From Flavobacterium oncorhynchi (GTDB lineage Bacteria > Bacteroidota > Bacteroidia > Flavobacteriales > Flavobacteriaceae): 37,266 bases of DNA. This document shows, one piece after another, positions 1 to 7,911 of the stretch (positions are counted from its first letter, which is position 1; each line of letters opens with the position of its first letter). The translations under genes were made by a program, and so were the position numbers. The DNA lies in assembly GCF_002217355.1 (NCBI RefSeq), contig NZ_MUHA01000027.1:1-37266 (forward strand), written 5' to 3'. Under the pieces are notes generated by a model. The model was not told the DNA's origin. It worked only from the letters and a program-made list of their open reading frames with translations, and made no database searches.

Positions 1-59
1 GATTCTGTTTTTTTATATGTTCTTTCCAGTTTTGGAATTTGTTTTTTTATTGTAACTTA

Positions 60-85
60 TTTTTTCAAGTTAAAACTTGAAAAAA
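60..85. repeat. Inverted repeat just past the nuclease stop codon
   Basis: Arms at 60-70 and 75-85 (TTTTTTCAAGT and its complement) enclose a 4-base loop directly beyond the stop codon of the minus-strand nuclease gene. The stem is AT-rich, and the strand leaving it is A-rich on both strands, so it is not a textbook intrinsic terminator. It may still be an mRNA 3'-end hairpin. Confidence 0.4.
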
Positions 86-86
86 A

Positions 87-1085
87 TTAGTCGTTTTGAT
101 TTTTCATTCCGAACAAATCTCCTTTTTGAAACAATTTTAAATCATCTTGTAAAGCTTGATGATTTCTTTGTGTAACAGCTGGCGAGTCTAAATCGCTCAA
201 ATCTGGTTTTCCTGCATTTACCCACGCCGTATACCAAAAACTTGCTGTTGCAGTAATCGCTTTTTTCATTTGAGTTTCAACCATTCCGTTTAAATCTTGG
301 TGAAGTTTTTTCGCATACTCATCAGAGAAAACTGGTGTATTGTATTTGCTTTTTAATACTTTTCCATCTGTATCCATTTTAAAAACCTGATTTTCTGGAG
401 TTGCCGTTCTCAACTTTTTATCAATATCCAATAATGGTTTCACTAAAGTATGAGTATCGTTTATCATATCCCAAGTTGCTTTATGAACATCAGCGTAATA
501 TTGAGCTTCAGGAACATTTAGCTTGTAATTTTTAGCAAACAACTCTGGAAGTCTGCTTTCCCAAAGAGAATGAATCCCTTTTTGATCGCTCAATTGTCCG
601 TCATGATTTGCCGAAGTATGCAATGGCATATGTGCATCACCAATATAATGACCTAAATCTGCAGCAAGAAATAAAATTTCTGCTCTATTTTTATCCTTAA
701 AGGCTTTGGTTAATTTAACCATCATATCCTCAATATACCAAGGTAAAATTCCGTTATTGTTCAAAAACTTACTATCGTATTTTTTCTTTGCTTCTTCTAA
801 AGTTTTTGGAATACTATCAGCAGCACCAAAGTTTTCCATATCAAAATAATGCCTAGGATTCTCGTCTTTGTAATTTAAAGCATATTTACGAATATCCGGA
901 ACAGATGCTTCTTGAGTAATAAAATCGATGTGATTGTAAAAGAAAATCTGAAGTGGTTTTGGTAAAGCCATTACAGCAGCTTTATTAATTCTTTCATGGC
1001 CTACAATTCCCCATGATAAAGTAAAAAAACCTATGATTAATGCAAAAAAAGCAATTAATTTTGGTCTCATTTTGAAGTTTTTCAT
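87..1085 (-). CDS. S1/P1-type zinc-dependent nuclease, secreted
   Basis: This 332-residue protein belongs to the S1/P1 nuclease family, whose members bind three zinc ions and hydrolyse single-stranded DNA or RNA and 3'-nucleotides. A signal peptide covers about residues 1-24, and the predicted mature protein begins with Trp25 followed by His30. That matches the family, in which the N-terminal Trp and a nearby His are zinc ligands. Other likely ligands are Asp64, His79 and the signature His146-x3-Asp150 with His156 (HYIGDAHMPLH). The product should act in the periplasm or outside the cell, probably scavenging nucleotides or phosphate. The gene stands alone, divergent from an unknown secreted protein. 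Family assignment is firm; substrate preference cannot be read from the sequence. Confidence 0.88.
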   Translation of the reverse strand: MKNFKMRPKLIAFFALIIGFFTLSWGIVGHERINKAAVMALPKPLQIFFYNHIDFITQEASVPDIRKYALNYKDENPRHYFDMENFGAADSIPKTLEEAKKKYDSKFLNNNGILPWYIEDMMVKLTKAFKDKNRAEILFLAADLGHYIGDAHMPLHTSANHDGQLSDQKGIHSLWESRLPELFAKNYKLNVPEAQYYADVHKATWDMINDTHTLVKPLLDIDKKLRTATPENQVFKMDTDGKVLKSKYNTPVFSDEYAKKLHQDLNGMVETQMKKAITATASFWYTAWVNAGKPDLSDLDSPAVTQRNHQALQDDLKLFQKGDLFGMKNQND

Positions 1086-1105
1086 TTTTGTTTTTATTTG
1101 AGAGA

Positions 1106-1113
1106 CAAATTTA
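1106..1113 (-). promoter_or_regulatory. Candidate -7 promoter element of the nuclease gene
   Basis: On the minus strand this reads TAAATTTG, a match to the Bacteroidota -7 motif TAnnTTTG. It lies 20 bases before the ATG, which would give a leader of about 14 bases. No TTG is found at the -33 position, so support is partial. Confidence 0.4.
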
Positions 1114-1130
1114 CCTTATTTAAAGATAAT

Positions 1131-1160
1131 TTAAAAGAATCGCTTTTAAGATTCTTTTAA
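1131..1160. repeat. Perfect 11-bp inverted repeat in a divergent promoter region
   Basis: TTAAAAGAATC at 1131-1141 is repeated in inverted orientation at 1150-1160 around an 8-base spacer. It lies between the divergent nuclease gene and the secreted unknown, upstream of the candidate -7 elements of both. It could be a regulator-binding palindrome; the low GC content argues against a terminator. Confidence 0.4.
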
Positions 1161-1226
1161 TTTAACCTCTAACCTTTTTTAAACCATATAAGTATGGTAA
1201 ATATAAAATCGTGAGAATTTTTCTTG

Positions 1227-1234
1227 TATGTTTG
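1227..1234 (+). promoter_or_regulatory. -7 promoter element that decides the start of the next gene
   Basis: TATGTTTG matches TAnnTTTG. Transcription would begin about 7 bases downstream, near 1240. The in-frame ATG at 1228 lies inside this element, so it cannot be the translation start and the ATG at 1258 is favoured. Confidence 0.45.
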
Positions 1235-1257
1235 TTTCGGTATTAAATCTTACAAAT

Positions 1258-2211
1258 ATGCGCCGCTTTATTCTAAATTTCGCTCTCTTTTTTAGTTCAG
1301 TTTGTTTAGCCCAAGAAACTGATATACAATTAAAAAATGTCAGCGATACCATCCTAAACACAAAAAGAGTACTTAAAATATCTGGTTCACTTGATCCCGT
1401 AAAAACAATGCAAAAATTGTTTCCCGGTAAATTATACAATTTATCAGATCATAATACTTTTATAAGCTGGAAATGCAACAATTGTAAACCGCAGCCTTTT
1501 ATTGATGCAAATGGTGTTGAAGGAGATCAGATTTTTCCATATAAAGAGGGCGTTGCAACAAGACTTTTAAGTAATTATGATTACTCTGATTCGAAAGGAA
1601 ATCAATTCAAACTATTGACTTTTAACCATTCTTTTTATGATGCTGATGGTGCACAAACTGGGCGTTTCTCTGGCGGATTAATTGGTGTTGCTAAATTTGC
1701 TAAAAATGGAGCGGTCTGGGAAATGAAATCTTTTCAACCTGCTTTTGCAGCATTTGGTGCATTTTCGAGAGCACCTTCACCAAAACTTGTTGAAATTGGC
1801 GAAGATCAATATGCGTTTACGATAGAACATGCAAACGGCGGCGCAGGTGCTCCTTATAATGGTTACTTATATCTTATTGCTGGTTTTGATGGTAAATATC
1901 GGCCTTTAATGGAATTAGGTTATTATTCTTTATTTAATAATGGTGGAAACTCTGAATGGTCTAGTTCGTATAAAGTAATCAACGATGGTACGAAAAAGTT
2001 TTTTAGAGATTTTGCCATTACTACGACTGGTTTTTATAAAAAAGCAAAAGGTACAGAAGATGATTATGATGTAGATTTACCAACAGAAATTATTGAACTG
2101 GCAAAAACTAAAAAACAGTTTAATTTCGTAATTGAAAAAAGACTTTCTTTTTCAGGAAAATGGTATAAAATAACAGGCAAACCAACTGTCAAATTCTCAA
2201 ATATAAAATAA
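1258..2211 (+). CDS. Secreted protein of unknown function
   Basis: I do not recognise this 317-residue protein. The start at 1258 is chosen over an in-frame ATG at 1228 because the earlier one lies inside a -7 promoter motif and the later one begins directly with a signal peptide (residues about 1-18, ending in CLA before Gln). The mature part has a CxxC pair (WKCNNC) in its first quarter. It is rich in Gly, Phe and aromatic residues, with no membrane segment after the signal, which suggests a periplasmic or surface beta-rich fold. It is convergent with the YeiH-family gene and the two stop codons are only 5 bases apart. It is divergent from the nuclease gene, so co-regulation through the shared upstream region is possible but unproven. 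Confidence 0.75.
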   Translation: MRRFILNFALFFSSVCLAQETDIQLKNVSDTILNTKRVLKISGSLDPVKTMQKLFPGKLYNLSDHNTFISWKCNNCKPQPFIDANGVEGDQIFPYKEGVATRLLSNYDYSDSKGNQFKLLTFNHSFYDADGAQTGRFSGGLIGVAKFAKNGAVWEMKSFQPAFAAFGAFSRAPSPKLVEIGEDQYAFTIEHANGGAGAPYNGYLYLIAGFDGKYRPLMELGYYSLFNNGGNSEWSSSYKVINDGTKKFFRDFAITTTGFYKKAKGTEDDYDVDLPTEIIELAKTKKQFNFVIEKRLSFSGKWYKITGKPTVKFSNIK

Positions 2212-2216
2212 TCGAT

Positions 2217-3182
2217 TTAACCGAGATACAAAATTGATACTAAACCTAAAACTGCTATAAAAATCCATAAAAATACGCCTTGCAATAAAGGCTTCACTCC
2301 TACGGATTTTAGAGTATTTATATTCAATGTTGCTCCTATTAAGAACAGGGTTATTGTTAATCCAATTTTTGCAATATTTACAATATGCGGTGCAATTACT
2401 GCTGTTGCAGGGACATAACTATTTAAAAGCATAGCGACAATAAACAAACCTATGAAATAAGGAATTTTAATTTTTGAATTTTTACTTTTAAAAATTGCCG
2501 CTGTTAAAATCGAAATTGGAATAATCCATAAAGCTCTCGCTAGTTTTACTGTTGTAGCGATCTGCAAAGCTTCGGCTCCATATTTATTTGCAGCGCCAAC
2601 TACAGAACTAGTATCATGAATAGCAATGGCACACCATAATCCGAAATCTTTTTGCGATAAATCAAGCTGATGACCAATAAATGGAAAAACGAATAAGGCG
2701 ATTGAATTTAATATAAATATTACTCCTAAAGCTATTGAGGTTTGGTTTTCGTTTGATTTTATTACTGGTGAAATTGCTGCTATGGCACTTCCTCCACAAA
2801 TTGCAGTTCCACACGATATTAAGTGAGATGTTTTTTTATCGGTTTTTAACCATTTTCCTAAAAAAGTTCCTAGAATTAAAGTACTGAATATGGAGAATAT
2901 AGTTAGTAAGAAGCCTTCTTTTCCAGCCGAAATGGCACTTGATGCATTCATCCCGAATCCTAAACCAATAACAGAGAACTGTAATAAAAAAGTGATTGCT
3001 TTATTATTGAATTCTACAAATGGATTACCAAAGATGTTTACAATTACAACTCCAAACAGCAAAGCAATTGGTGGTGAAATGATCGAAAATAAGCATAAAA
3101 AGATAACAGCTGCAAAAATGGCTTGTTGTAAGTAACGATTAACTTCGAATAATTGTGAGGCTGTATGTTCTTTTGTTTTCAA
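2217..3182 (-). CDS. YeiH-family (UPF0324) putative sulfate exporter family membrane protein
   Basis: This 321-residue integral membrane protein has about ten hydrophobic segments. It carries two signatures typical of the YeiH/UPF0324 family: SCGTAICGGSAIAA at residues 123-136, and AIHDTSSVVGAA past the middle. Family members are annotated as putative sulfate exporters, although the transported compound is not settled. The gene lies 75 bases downstream of a LysR-type regulator in the same direction. This echoes the yeiE-yeiH neighbourhood of E. coli, where the two genes are adjacent but divergent. The intervening gap carries its own partial promoter and a palindrome, so the exporter is probably controlled by that regulator. 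Family assignment is strong; the substrate is inference. Confidence 0.85.
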   Translation of the reverse strand: MKTKEHTASQLFEVNRYLQQAIFAAVIFLCLFSIISPPIALLFGVVIVNIFGNPFVEFNNKAITFLLQFSVIGLGFGMNASSAISAGKEGFLLTIFSIFSTLILGTFLGKWLKTDKKTSHLISCGTAICGGSAIAAISPVIKSNENQTSIALGVIFILNSIALFVFPFIGHQLDLSQKDFGLWCAIAIHDTSSVVGAANKYGAEALQIATTVKLARALWIIPISILTAAIFKSKNSKIKIPYFIGLFIVAMLLNSYVPATAVIAPHIVNIAKIGLTITLFLIGATLNINTLKSVGVKPLLQGVFLWIFIAVLGLVSILYLG

Positions 3183-3185
3183 AAT

Positions 3186-3207
3186 AGAATAATTAAAAAT
3201 TTATTCT
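3186..3207. promoter_or_regulatory. Palindrome at the exporter start site, candidate LysR operator
   Basis: AGAATAA (3186-3192) and TTATTCT (3201-3207) form a perfect 7-bp dyad with an 8-base AT-rich spacer. It directly abuts the partial -7 element at 3209-3216. It contains T-N11-A arrangements of the type bound by LysR-family proteins. Its position over the predicted transcription start suggests an operator. Binding is inferred from position only. Confidence 0.35.
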
Positions 3208-3208
3208 G

Positions 3209-3240
3209 CAAAGTTCTATCCTTTTACACGAAACTCCCAA
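3209..3240 (-). promoter_or_regulatory. Candidate promoter for the YeiH-family gene
   Basis: On the minus strand, TTG (3240-3238) is separated by 21 bases from GAACTTTG (3216-3209). The -33 TTG, the spacing and the TTTG half of the -7 motif fit the Bacteroidota consensus; the TA half is missing. Transcription would start about 20 bases before the ATG. Confidence 0.4.
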
Positions 3241-3257
3241 TCGCAAATTACAATCGA

Positions 3258-4154
3258 CTATAACTTTAAGTTATAATGATTTGACATATTTTGGATAAAA
3301 AGCTCTGATAACGAATCAGATTTACCTAACAATGTGATGATATAAAAGTATCTATCTACAGATAATTCTTCTACATCCAAAACCATTAATTCTTTATTTT
3401 TCAACTCTTTACTTACTGCATGAATAGACATAAAAGCAAAACAGTCTGAATTTAATAAATACGATTTAATACTTTCTGTACTTCCTAACTGCATTTCGAT
3501 TTGTAAATCTGAAAATTTCAAACCTGCTTTTTTCAATGCATATTCTATAACTTCAAGTGTTCCTGATCCACGTTCACGCGTTATGAATTTCATTGATTTT
3601 AAATCACTTACTGAAATTTCATTTTTTTTCACAAACGGATTATTACTATTGCATACCAAAACCAATTCGTCCTTTAAAAACGGAATATACTTTATGGATT
3701 GATTTTTTGACTGCCCTTCGACAATTCCAATTTCAATTTCTTTGTTTATTAAAGCATTTTCGATTTGTTCTGTATTTCCGTTTAACAAATTAACTTTTAT
3801 GTCTTTTTGCTTTTGATGAAAATGCGCTAAAACTGGAGAAATAATATATTGAGAAATTGTTGTACTTGCTCCTAATCGCAATAAACCTTGGCGTTCGTTA
3901 ATAAAAGAACTCATTTCAAAATCGATCTCGCGATAAATTTCAAAGATCTCTTTTGCATGTTTTAGCAGAATTTCTCCAGCTGGAGTTAAAGCAATTTTAG
4001 AACCGTTTCGTTCAAAAAGCTTTGTTTTATAGGTTTCCTCGAGTTCTTGAATATGCTTAGAAACGGCAGGCTGCGTAATGTATAGCTCTGTTGCCGCTTT
4101 AGTAAAATTAAGGCGGAGCGCAACGGTGTAGAATACTTTTAACCTGAAATCCAT
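3258..4154 (-). CDS. LysR-family transcriptional regulator (YeiE/CysL-like)
   Basis: This is a 298-residue LysR-type regulator. The winged helix-turn-helix occupies residues 1-60 (FTKAATELYITQPAVSKHI is the usual recognition region), followed by a two-lobed effector-binding domain from about residue 90 to the end. The length is standard. It starts 3 bases after the TPM gene ends, so it is probably translated from the same message. The next gene downstream encodes a YeiH-family exporter, which is the likely target. YeiE and CysL proteins respond to sulfur compounds, so a sulfur-related ligand is plausible but is not shown by the sequence. Confidence 0.87.
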   Translation of the reverse strand: MDFRLKVFYTVALRLNFTKAATELYITQPAVSKHIQELEETYKTKLFERNGSKIALTPAGEILLKHAKEIFEIYREIDFEMSSFINERQGLLRLGASTTISQYIISPVLAHFHQKQKDIKVNLLNGNTEQIENALINKEIEIGIVEGQSKNQSIKYIPFLKDELVLVCNSNNPFVKKNEISVSDLKSMKFITRERGSGTLEVIEYALKKAGLKFSDLQIEMQLGSTESIKSYLLNSDCFAFMSIHAVSKELKNKELMVLDVEELSVDRYFYIITLLGKSDSLSELFIQNMSNHYNLKL

Positions 4155-4157
4155 AAT

Positions 4158-4718
4158 TTATTCCTTTTTAATTCTTGTTCTTAAAACTTCCATCAGCTTC
4201 GTAATTCCGTTAACAATTCCTTGATAGTAATCTCCTTTTTTGAATTCTGGAATAAAATCATGATCAATGATTTCTTTTGTTTCTTGTTCTGTAAGTACTT
4301 TTGCTATTCCATTTCCAAGTTCTATTCTGATTTTTCTATATCCCTTTGACAGTCCAATCAAAATTCCGTTGTCTTTTCCTTTCTTTCCAATACCCCAAGT
4401 TTTAGCAATATGAAGTGATAGCGCTTCAAACTTGTCACTAGAAGTCTTAACAGTATCAATGGTTACAATTGCAATTTCAATAGATGTTTCCCTTTCAAAA
4501 TTTGAAATTACATTGTCTAACTTCTTTTCTTCGTCATCAGAAAAAATTCTTTCATAATCATTAATCCAGCCTTTGGGACTTGGCAAATTATTCCAATAAA
4601 TTTCTCGAAATGTTGTAATCGTTTTATCTTTTAACGAATCATTTTGCTCTTTCTCAAAAGTTTGACCGGTTGCAGAAATCGCAATAAAAAATAAAATAGT
4701 AAAAATTACTTCTTTCAT
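4158..4718 (-). CDS. TPM-domain protein, secreted or periplasmic
   Basis: The protein has 186 residues with a signal peptide at about 1-19 (ending SATGQ) and one TPM domain (TPM_phosphatase family) from about residue 50 to 180. Typical elements are the GWINDYERIFS entry, the central WGIGKKGKDNGILIG and the end motif GDYYQGI. Unlike longer relatives it has no C-terminal membrane anchor or Gly-rich tail. TPM domains are linked to acid phosphatase activity in plants and to photosystem repair or membrane-protein quality control; the role in Bacteroidota is unclear. It lies 31 bases after the VWA-like membrane protein gene and 3 bases before the LysR gene, so it appears to sit inside an operon. 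Confidence 0.8.
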   Translation of the reverse strand: MKEVIFTILFFIAISATGQTFEKEQNDSLKDKTITTFREIYWNNLPSPKGWINDYERIFSDDEEKKLDNVISNFERETSIEIAIVTIDTVKTSSDKFEALSLHIAKTWGIGKKGKDNGILIGLSKGYRKIRIELGNGIAKVLTEQETKEIIDHDFIPEFKKGDYYQGIVNGITKLMEVLRTRIKKE

Positions 4719-4749
4719 TATTAAAAATTAGTCAATTTATAGCAACAAA

Positions 4750-6777
4750 CTACAACAACCCATTATATTTCCTAACAAACCATTCCGTGGTCAATAAAGC
4801 AGCAATTAAGACCAATAACCAAACCCAGTCAATAATTGGAGTTTTTGTTGAAACGTTTTTTTCAATCGATTTGTATTCTTTGCTTTCTAAAAGCTCTTGA
4901 ATCAAATCATCAGCTTGATCTTCAAAGAACGCTTTTCCGTTGGTTTGCAATGCTAATTGTTTCAGTTTTGCAACATCAGGATTTACAAATTGTTTTTCGA
5001 TGTCAAAATCTAAAATTTCAAAATGACTTGAATAAGATGTATTTGAGTTTAGCTCTTTTACTGTAAAATTATACTTTCCTGCGGTTAATCCTTCTAAGTT
5101 TACAGAGAAAGAATTGTTTCCTTTTAATAAATCGTAGTTTTTTACTTGTTTGGTTTCAGCATTTGTAACGGTAATTGTTAGTCTTGCTTTTTCGTCAAAC
5201 TCATAGTTTTTATTGAAATATTGTGCATTGATTATAATTTCTTCACCCGAATTGTAAAAACTTTCGTGTGTTACTACAAGTGATTTCTTTGATGTTGATG
5301 TGGCTAAATACTGAATTATTTTATCTACAAATACATCATACTTTTCAAACGACTGATTGTCGATATGACTTTGCAAACGCCATTTCCAGCTGTTTTCACC
5401 TAAAAGAAAAGCTGTTCTCTTTCCTTGATTTTCGGCAAAAGCCAACAAAGGAGCATTTGTAGAAACATTTCTAATTTTTGAAGAAAGCAAAACGGACACA
5501 TTTCCGTTTGTTGAAATTGTTCCGAATAAGTTTTGCAAAGGCGGGAAATTTTCGAAACCAATATTATCAACGGCAAATAAATTGAACTGAGATTGAAATT
5601 CAGACAAATAATCTTCGATTTGTCCGCTCATTTTAAAAACCAAATTATTTTGCTGCTGGTTTAGAAAATTAAAATCGGTGTTGTTTCCTGTTATGATAAA
5701 TGTGTTTCTTCCAGCTTGTTTATTATTGTCAAAAACAGCTTTGAAAGCTGATGTTGGCTGGTATAAAACTAAAACTGATGCTTCTTGCAGCTGGCTGATA
5801 TCATTTGGTTTAACTAAAATTACTTTGCGTTGTGCATTAACTTCGATTGAGCGTTTTAAAACAGCAATATCTGGATGGTTTATGGCTGACACAATTGCTA
5901 TTGTCGATTTTTGATCGATTACTTCTACTGCAAAGTTCTTGATATTATTATAGCTGTTCTTTTCTTTTGCGGTTGACGAAATACTGGCTTTAAATATTTG
6001 AAGTCCTACTTTATCGGCTGGTAAAAGTAAATTTAATGCTGCTGTTTTTTTAGATGGTGAGAAAGAAACTTTCTCTTTTGCGACAACGGTATTTCCCTGC
6101 GAAATTGTAAAATCGGCAGTTGTAGATTTATCGCCTGCATACTGAAGAAAAACTTCTACAGGAAATTTATTTTTATGAAATGCGTATTTATTTACGTTTA
6201 ACTGATTTATTTTTAAATCAAGAAAAGTGGTTGTATCTCCCACAACCAAAGGATAAACTTTATTGACAGGATCAAATCGGTATACGTAATCGTTTCCTGT
6301 AGTTTGATTTCCGTCAGTAATAATTACTGTTGGGAAAATCAGATTTTTATTGATGCTTTTTAAATTCTTTGCTGCTTCGTCTAGATTGGTTTGTTTGCCG
6401 CTAAAATCAAATTTATCTGACGTTTTAAAATCGGCATCGAATTGATAGGATTGAATATCGAATTTTTCTTTTAATGCGGGATTTGAAATTAGCTTTTGGT
6501 ATAATTCAACTGCTTTTTTGTCTGCTTTTAATGCGGTTATTGAACTTGAATTATCGACAGCAATTGCCAAAGGTGTTTTGGTAATCTCCAGCGAACTTTT
6601 TGAAATTACAGGGTTTATAAGTAACACCAATAATCCAAAAATGGCTAGAAAACGTAAAAAAGCCAAAAACCAAATCAGATTCGATTTGTTTTTGGCTTTA
6701 AAAAAATATTGAAAATACGATAACCCACCCGCTATTACTAAAGAAAGCAATAATAATAAAATCGTGTTTGTAGTCAT
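4750..6777 (-). CDS. VWA-like membrane protein
   Basis: This 675-residue membrane protein has two N-terminal transmembrane helices (about residues 5-25 and 33-55), a long extracytoplasmic region, and one C-terminal helix (about 652-668). Right after the second helix it has Asp75-x-Ser77-x-Ser79 in a von Willebrand A-like context (IAVDNSSS), which is the metal-binding MIDAS motif. The topology resembles the BatA/BatB-type and glutamine-amidotransferase-like membrane proteins common in Bacteroidota. Middle segments look like Ig-type beta domains. It lies between fabG and the TPM gene in the same direction. VWA and TPM proteins side by side suggest envelope maintenance or complex assembly. I cannot assign a partner. 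Confidence 0.75.
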   Translation of the reverse strand: MTTNTILLLLLSLVIAGGLSYFQYFFKAKNKSNLIWFLAFLRFLAIFGLLVLLINPVISKSSLEITKTPLAIAVDNSSSITALKADKKAVELYQKLISNPALKEKFDIQSYQFDADFKTSDKFDFSGKQTNLDEAAKNLKSINKNLIFPTVIITDGNQTTGNDYVYRFDPVNKVYPLVVGDTTTFLDLKINQLNVNKYAFHKNKFPVEVFLQYAGDKSTTADFTISQGNTVVAKEKVSFSPSKKTAALNLLLPADKVGLQIFKASISSTAKEKNSYNNIKNFAVEVIDQKSTIAIVSAINHPDIAVLKRSIEVNAQRKVILVKPNDISQLQEASVLVLYQPTSAFKAVFDNNKQAGRNTFIITGNNTDFNFLNQQQNNLVFKMSGQIEDYLSEFQSQFNLFAVDNIGFENFPPLQNLFGTISTNGNVSVLLSSKIRNVSTNAPLLAFAENQGKRTAFLLGENSWKWRLQSHIDNQSFEKYDVFVDKIIQYLATSTSKKSLVVTHESFYNSGEEIIINAQYFNKNYEFDEKARLTITVTNAETKQVKNYDLLKGNNSFSVNLEGLTAGKYNFTVKELNSNTSYSSHFEILDFDIEKQFVNPDVAKLKQLALQTNGKAFFEDQADDLIQELLESKEYKSIEKNVSTKTPIIDWVWLLVLIAALLTTEWFVRKYNGLL

Positions 6778-6784
6778 ATATATC

Positions 6785-6872
6785 TAGTATTCAGTAATCA
6801 ATTTTTAGTGATCAAATTAAAAAAATTAGTGTTCAGAGTCAGATAAAAACTGAATACTAAAGTCTGAACACT
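6785..6872. repeat. Interleaved inverted repeats between fabG and the VWA gene
   Basis: TAGTATTCAGT (6785-6795) pairs with 6849-6859, and AGTGTTCAG (6828-6836) pairs with 6864-6872. The second palindrome is interlocked with the first, and all arms are variants of one 'AGTnTTCAG' word. This looks like a small intergenic repeat element in the transcribed gap rather than a GC-rich terminator. Confidence 0.55.
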
Positions 6873-6880
6873 GAAAACTA

Positions 6881-7627
6881 TTAAGTAAGCATTCCTCCGC
6901 AAACATTAAGAACTTGTCCTGTAACGTATGCACTCATATCTGATGCTAAGAAAAGACAAGCATTTGCTACATCTTCTGTAGTTCCTCCGCGTTTCAACGG
7001 AATTCCGTCTCTCCATCCTTTTACTACATCTTCTGGTAATTTTGCAGTCATTTCTGTTTCAATAAAACCTGGAGCAATTGCGTTACAACGAATGTTACGT
7101 GATCCTAATTCTAAAGCTACTGATTTTGTAAAACCAATTGCACCTGCTTTTGATGCTGCGTAATTTGTTTGTCCTGCATTTCCAGAAACTCCTACAACAG
7201 AGCTAATATTAATGATAGAACCTGCACGCTGCTTCAAGAATGTTTTTTGAATTGCTTTTGTCATATTAAAAACTGATTTCAAGTTTACATCAATTACTTG
7301 ATCAAAATCAGCTTCAGACATACGCATTAACAAGTTATCTTTTGTAATTCCTGCGTTGTTAATCAAAATATCTACTGTACCAAAATCAGCCAAAACTGCA
7401 TCAACAAAAGTTTGTGCTTCATTAAAATCGGCTGCATTAGACTTGTAACCTTTTGCTTTAACACCTAAACCATTTAACTCCGCTTCTAAAGCTTGAGCAG
7501 ATTCTACAGATGAGCTATATGTAAATGCTACGTTTGCTCCGTGTTTAGCAAAAACTTCTGCAATTCCTTTTCCAATTCCTCGACTCGCGCCAGTAATGAT
7601 TGCTACTTTTCCTTCTAGTAATTTCAT
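6881..7627 (-). CDS. fabG: 3-oxoacyl-[acyl-carrier-protein] reductase
   Basis: This 248-residue short-chain dehydrogenase reduces 3-oxoacyl-ACP to 3-hydroxyacyl-ACP with NADPH in the cytosolic fatty acid elongation cycle. The nucleotide-binding motif TGASRGIG is at residues 12-19, NNAG at 90-93, and the catalytic Ser142, Tyr156 and Lys160 are present (NYAASKAGAIGFTKS). Length, the TKDNLLMRM stretch and the C-terminal YVTGQVLNVCGGM match FabG closely. It leads a co-directional series with the VWA-like, TPM, LysR and YeiH genes, though the roughly 100-base repeat-bearing gap after it may separate the units. It could act on another 3-oxoacyl substrate, but FabG is the best call. Confidence 0.93.
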   Translation of the reverse strand: MKLLEGKVAIITGASRGIGKGIAEVFAKHGANVAFTYSSSVESAQALEAELNGLGVKAKGYKSNAADFNEAQTFVDAVLADFGTVDILINNAGITKDNLLMRMSEADFDQVIDVNLKSVFNMTKAIQKTFLKQRAGSIINISSVVGVSGNAGQTNYAASKAGAIGFTKSVALELGSRNIRCNAIAPGFIETEMTAKLPEDVVKGWRDGIPLKRGGTTEDVANACLFLASDMSAYVTGQVLNVCGGMLT

Positions 7628-7854
7628 ATTGAAAATTAATTTAAATAATTATTTTTAACAGTCTGATCCTTATACACAATATTTTACAATTATAAGAAGT
7701 AAAATTCAAGAGTTTTTTCTCTAATTTCTATAAGAACAGTGCTAATAATGACTTGTCAAATATATGATAATTCCCTTTTTAAAAAAAATAACAATAGTAA
7801 ATCATTACAAATAGGAAATATAATCACTAATCTAAATCTGAGAAATCAAATAAA
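7628..7854. other. Intergenic stretch upstream of fabG
   Basis: AT-rich gap with no convincing gene. The only promoter-like feature I see is TATATTTG on the minus strand (7764-7757), a -7 match about 130 bases before fabG and without a well-spaced TTG. I saw no structured RNA. Confidence 0.3.
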
Positions 7855-7883
7855 AAAACCAGCAGTCATGATCTACCGGTTTT
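7855..7883 (-). terminator. Intrinsic terminator of the GG-leader peptide gene
   Basis: Read on the minus strand, an 11-bp stem (AAAACCGGTAG with CTGCTGGTTTT, including two G-U pairs) closes a 7-base loop and runs straight into seven T residues. It lies 28 bases past the peptide gene's stop codon, which supports that small gene being real and transcribed. Confidence 0.75.
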
Positions 7884-7911
7884 GCTAATAAAACTATCTC
7901 AATTTGTCATT

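Noticed and set aside
60..85. The hairpin after the nuclease gene as a classical intrinsic terminator
   Set aside because: The stem lacks GC pairs apart from two, and the sequence leaving it is A-rich rather than T-rich on either strand. It is listed only as an inverted repeat.
1179..1439. An 86-codon minus-strand ORF over the start of the secreted unknown gene
   Set aside because: It overlaps a gene with a signal peptide and promoter on the other strand, and its product has no recognisable features.
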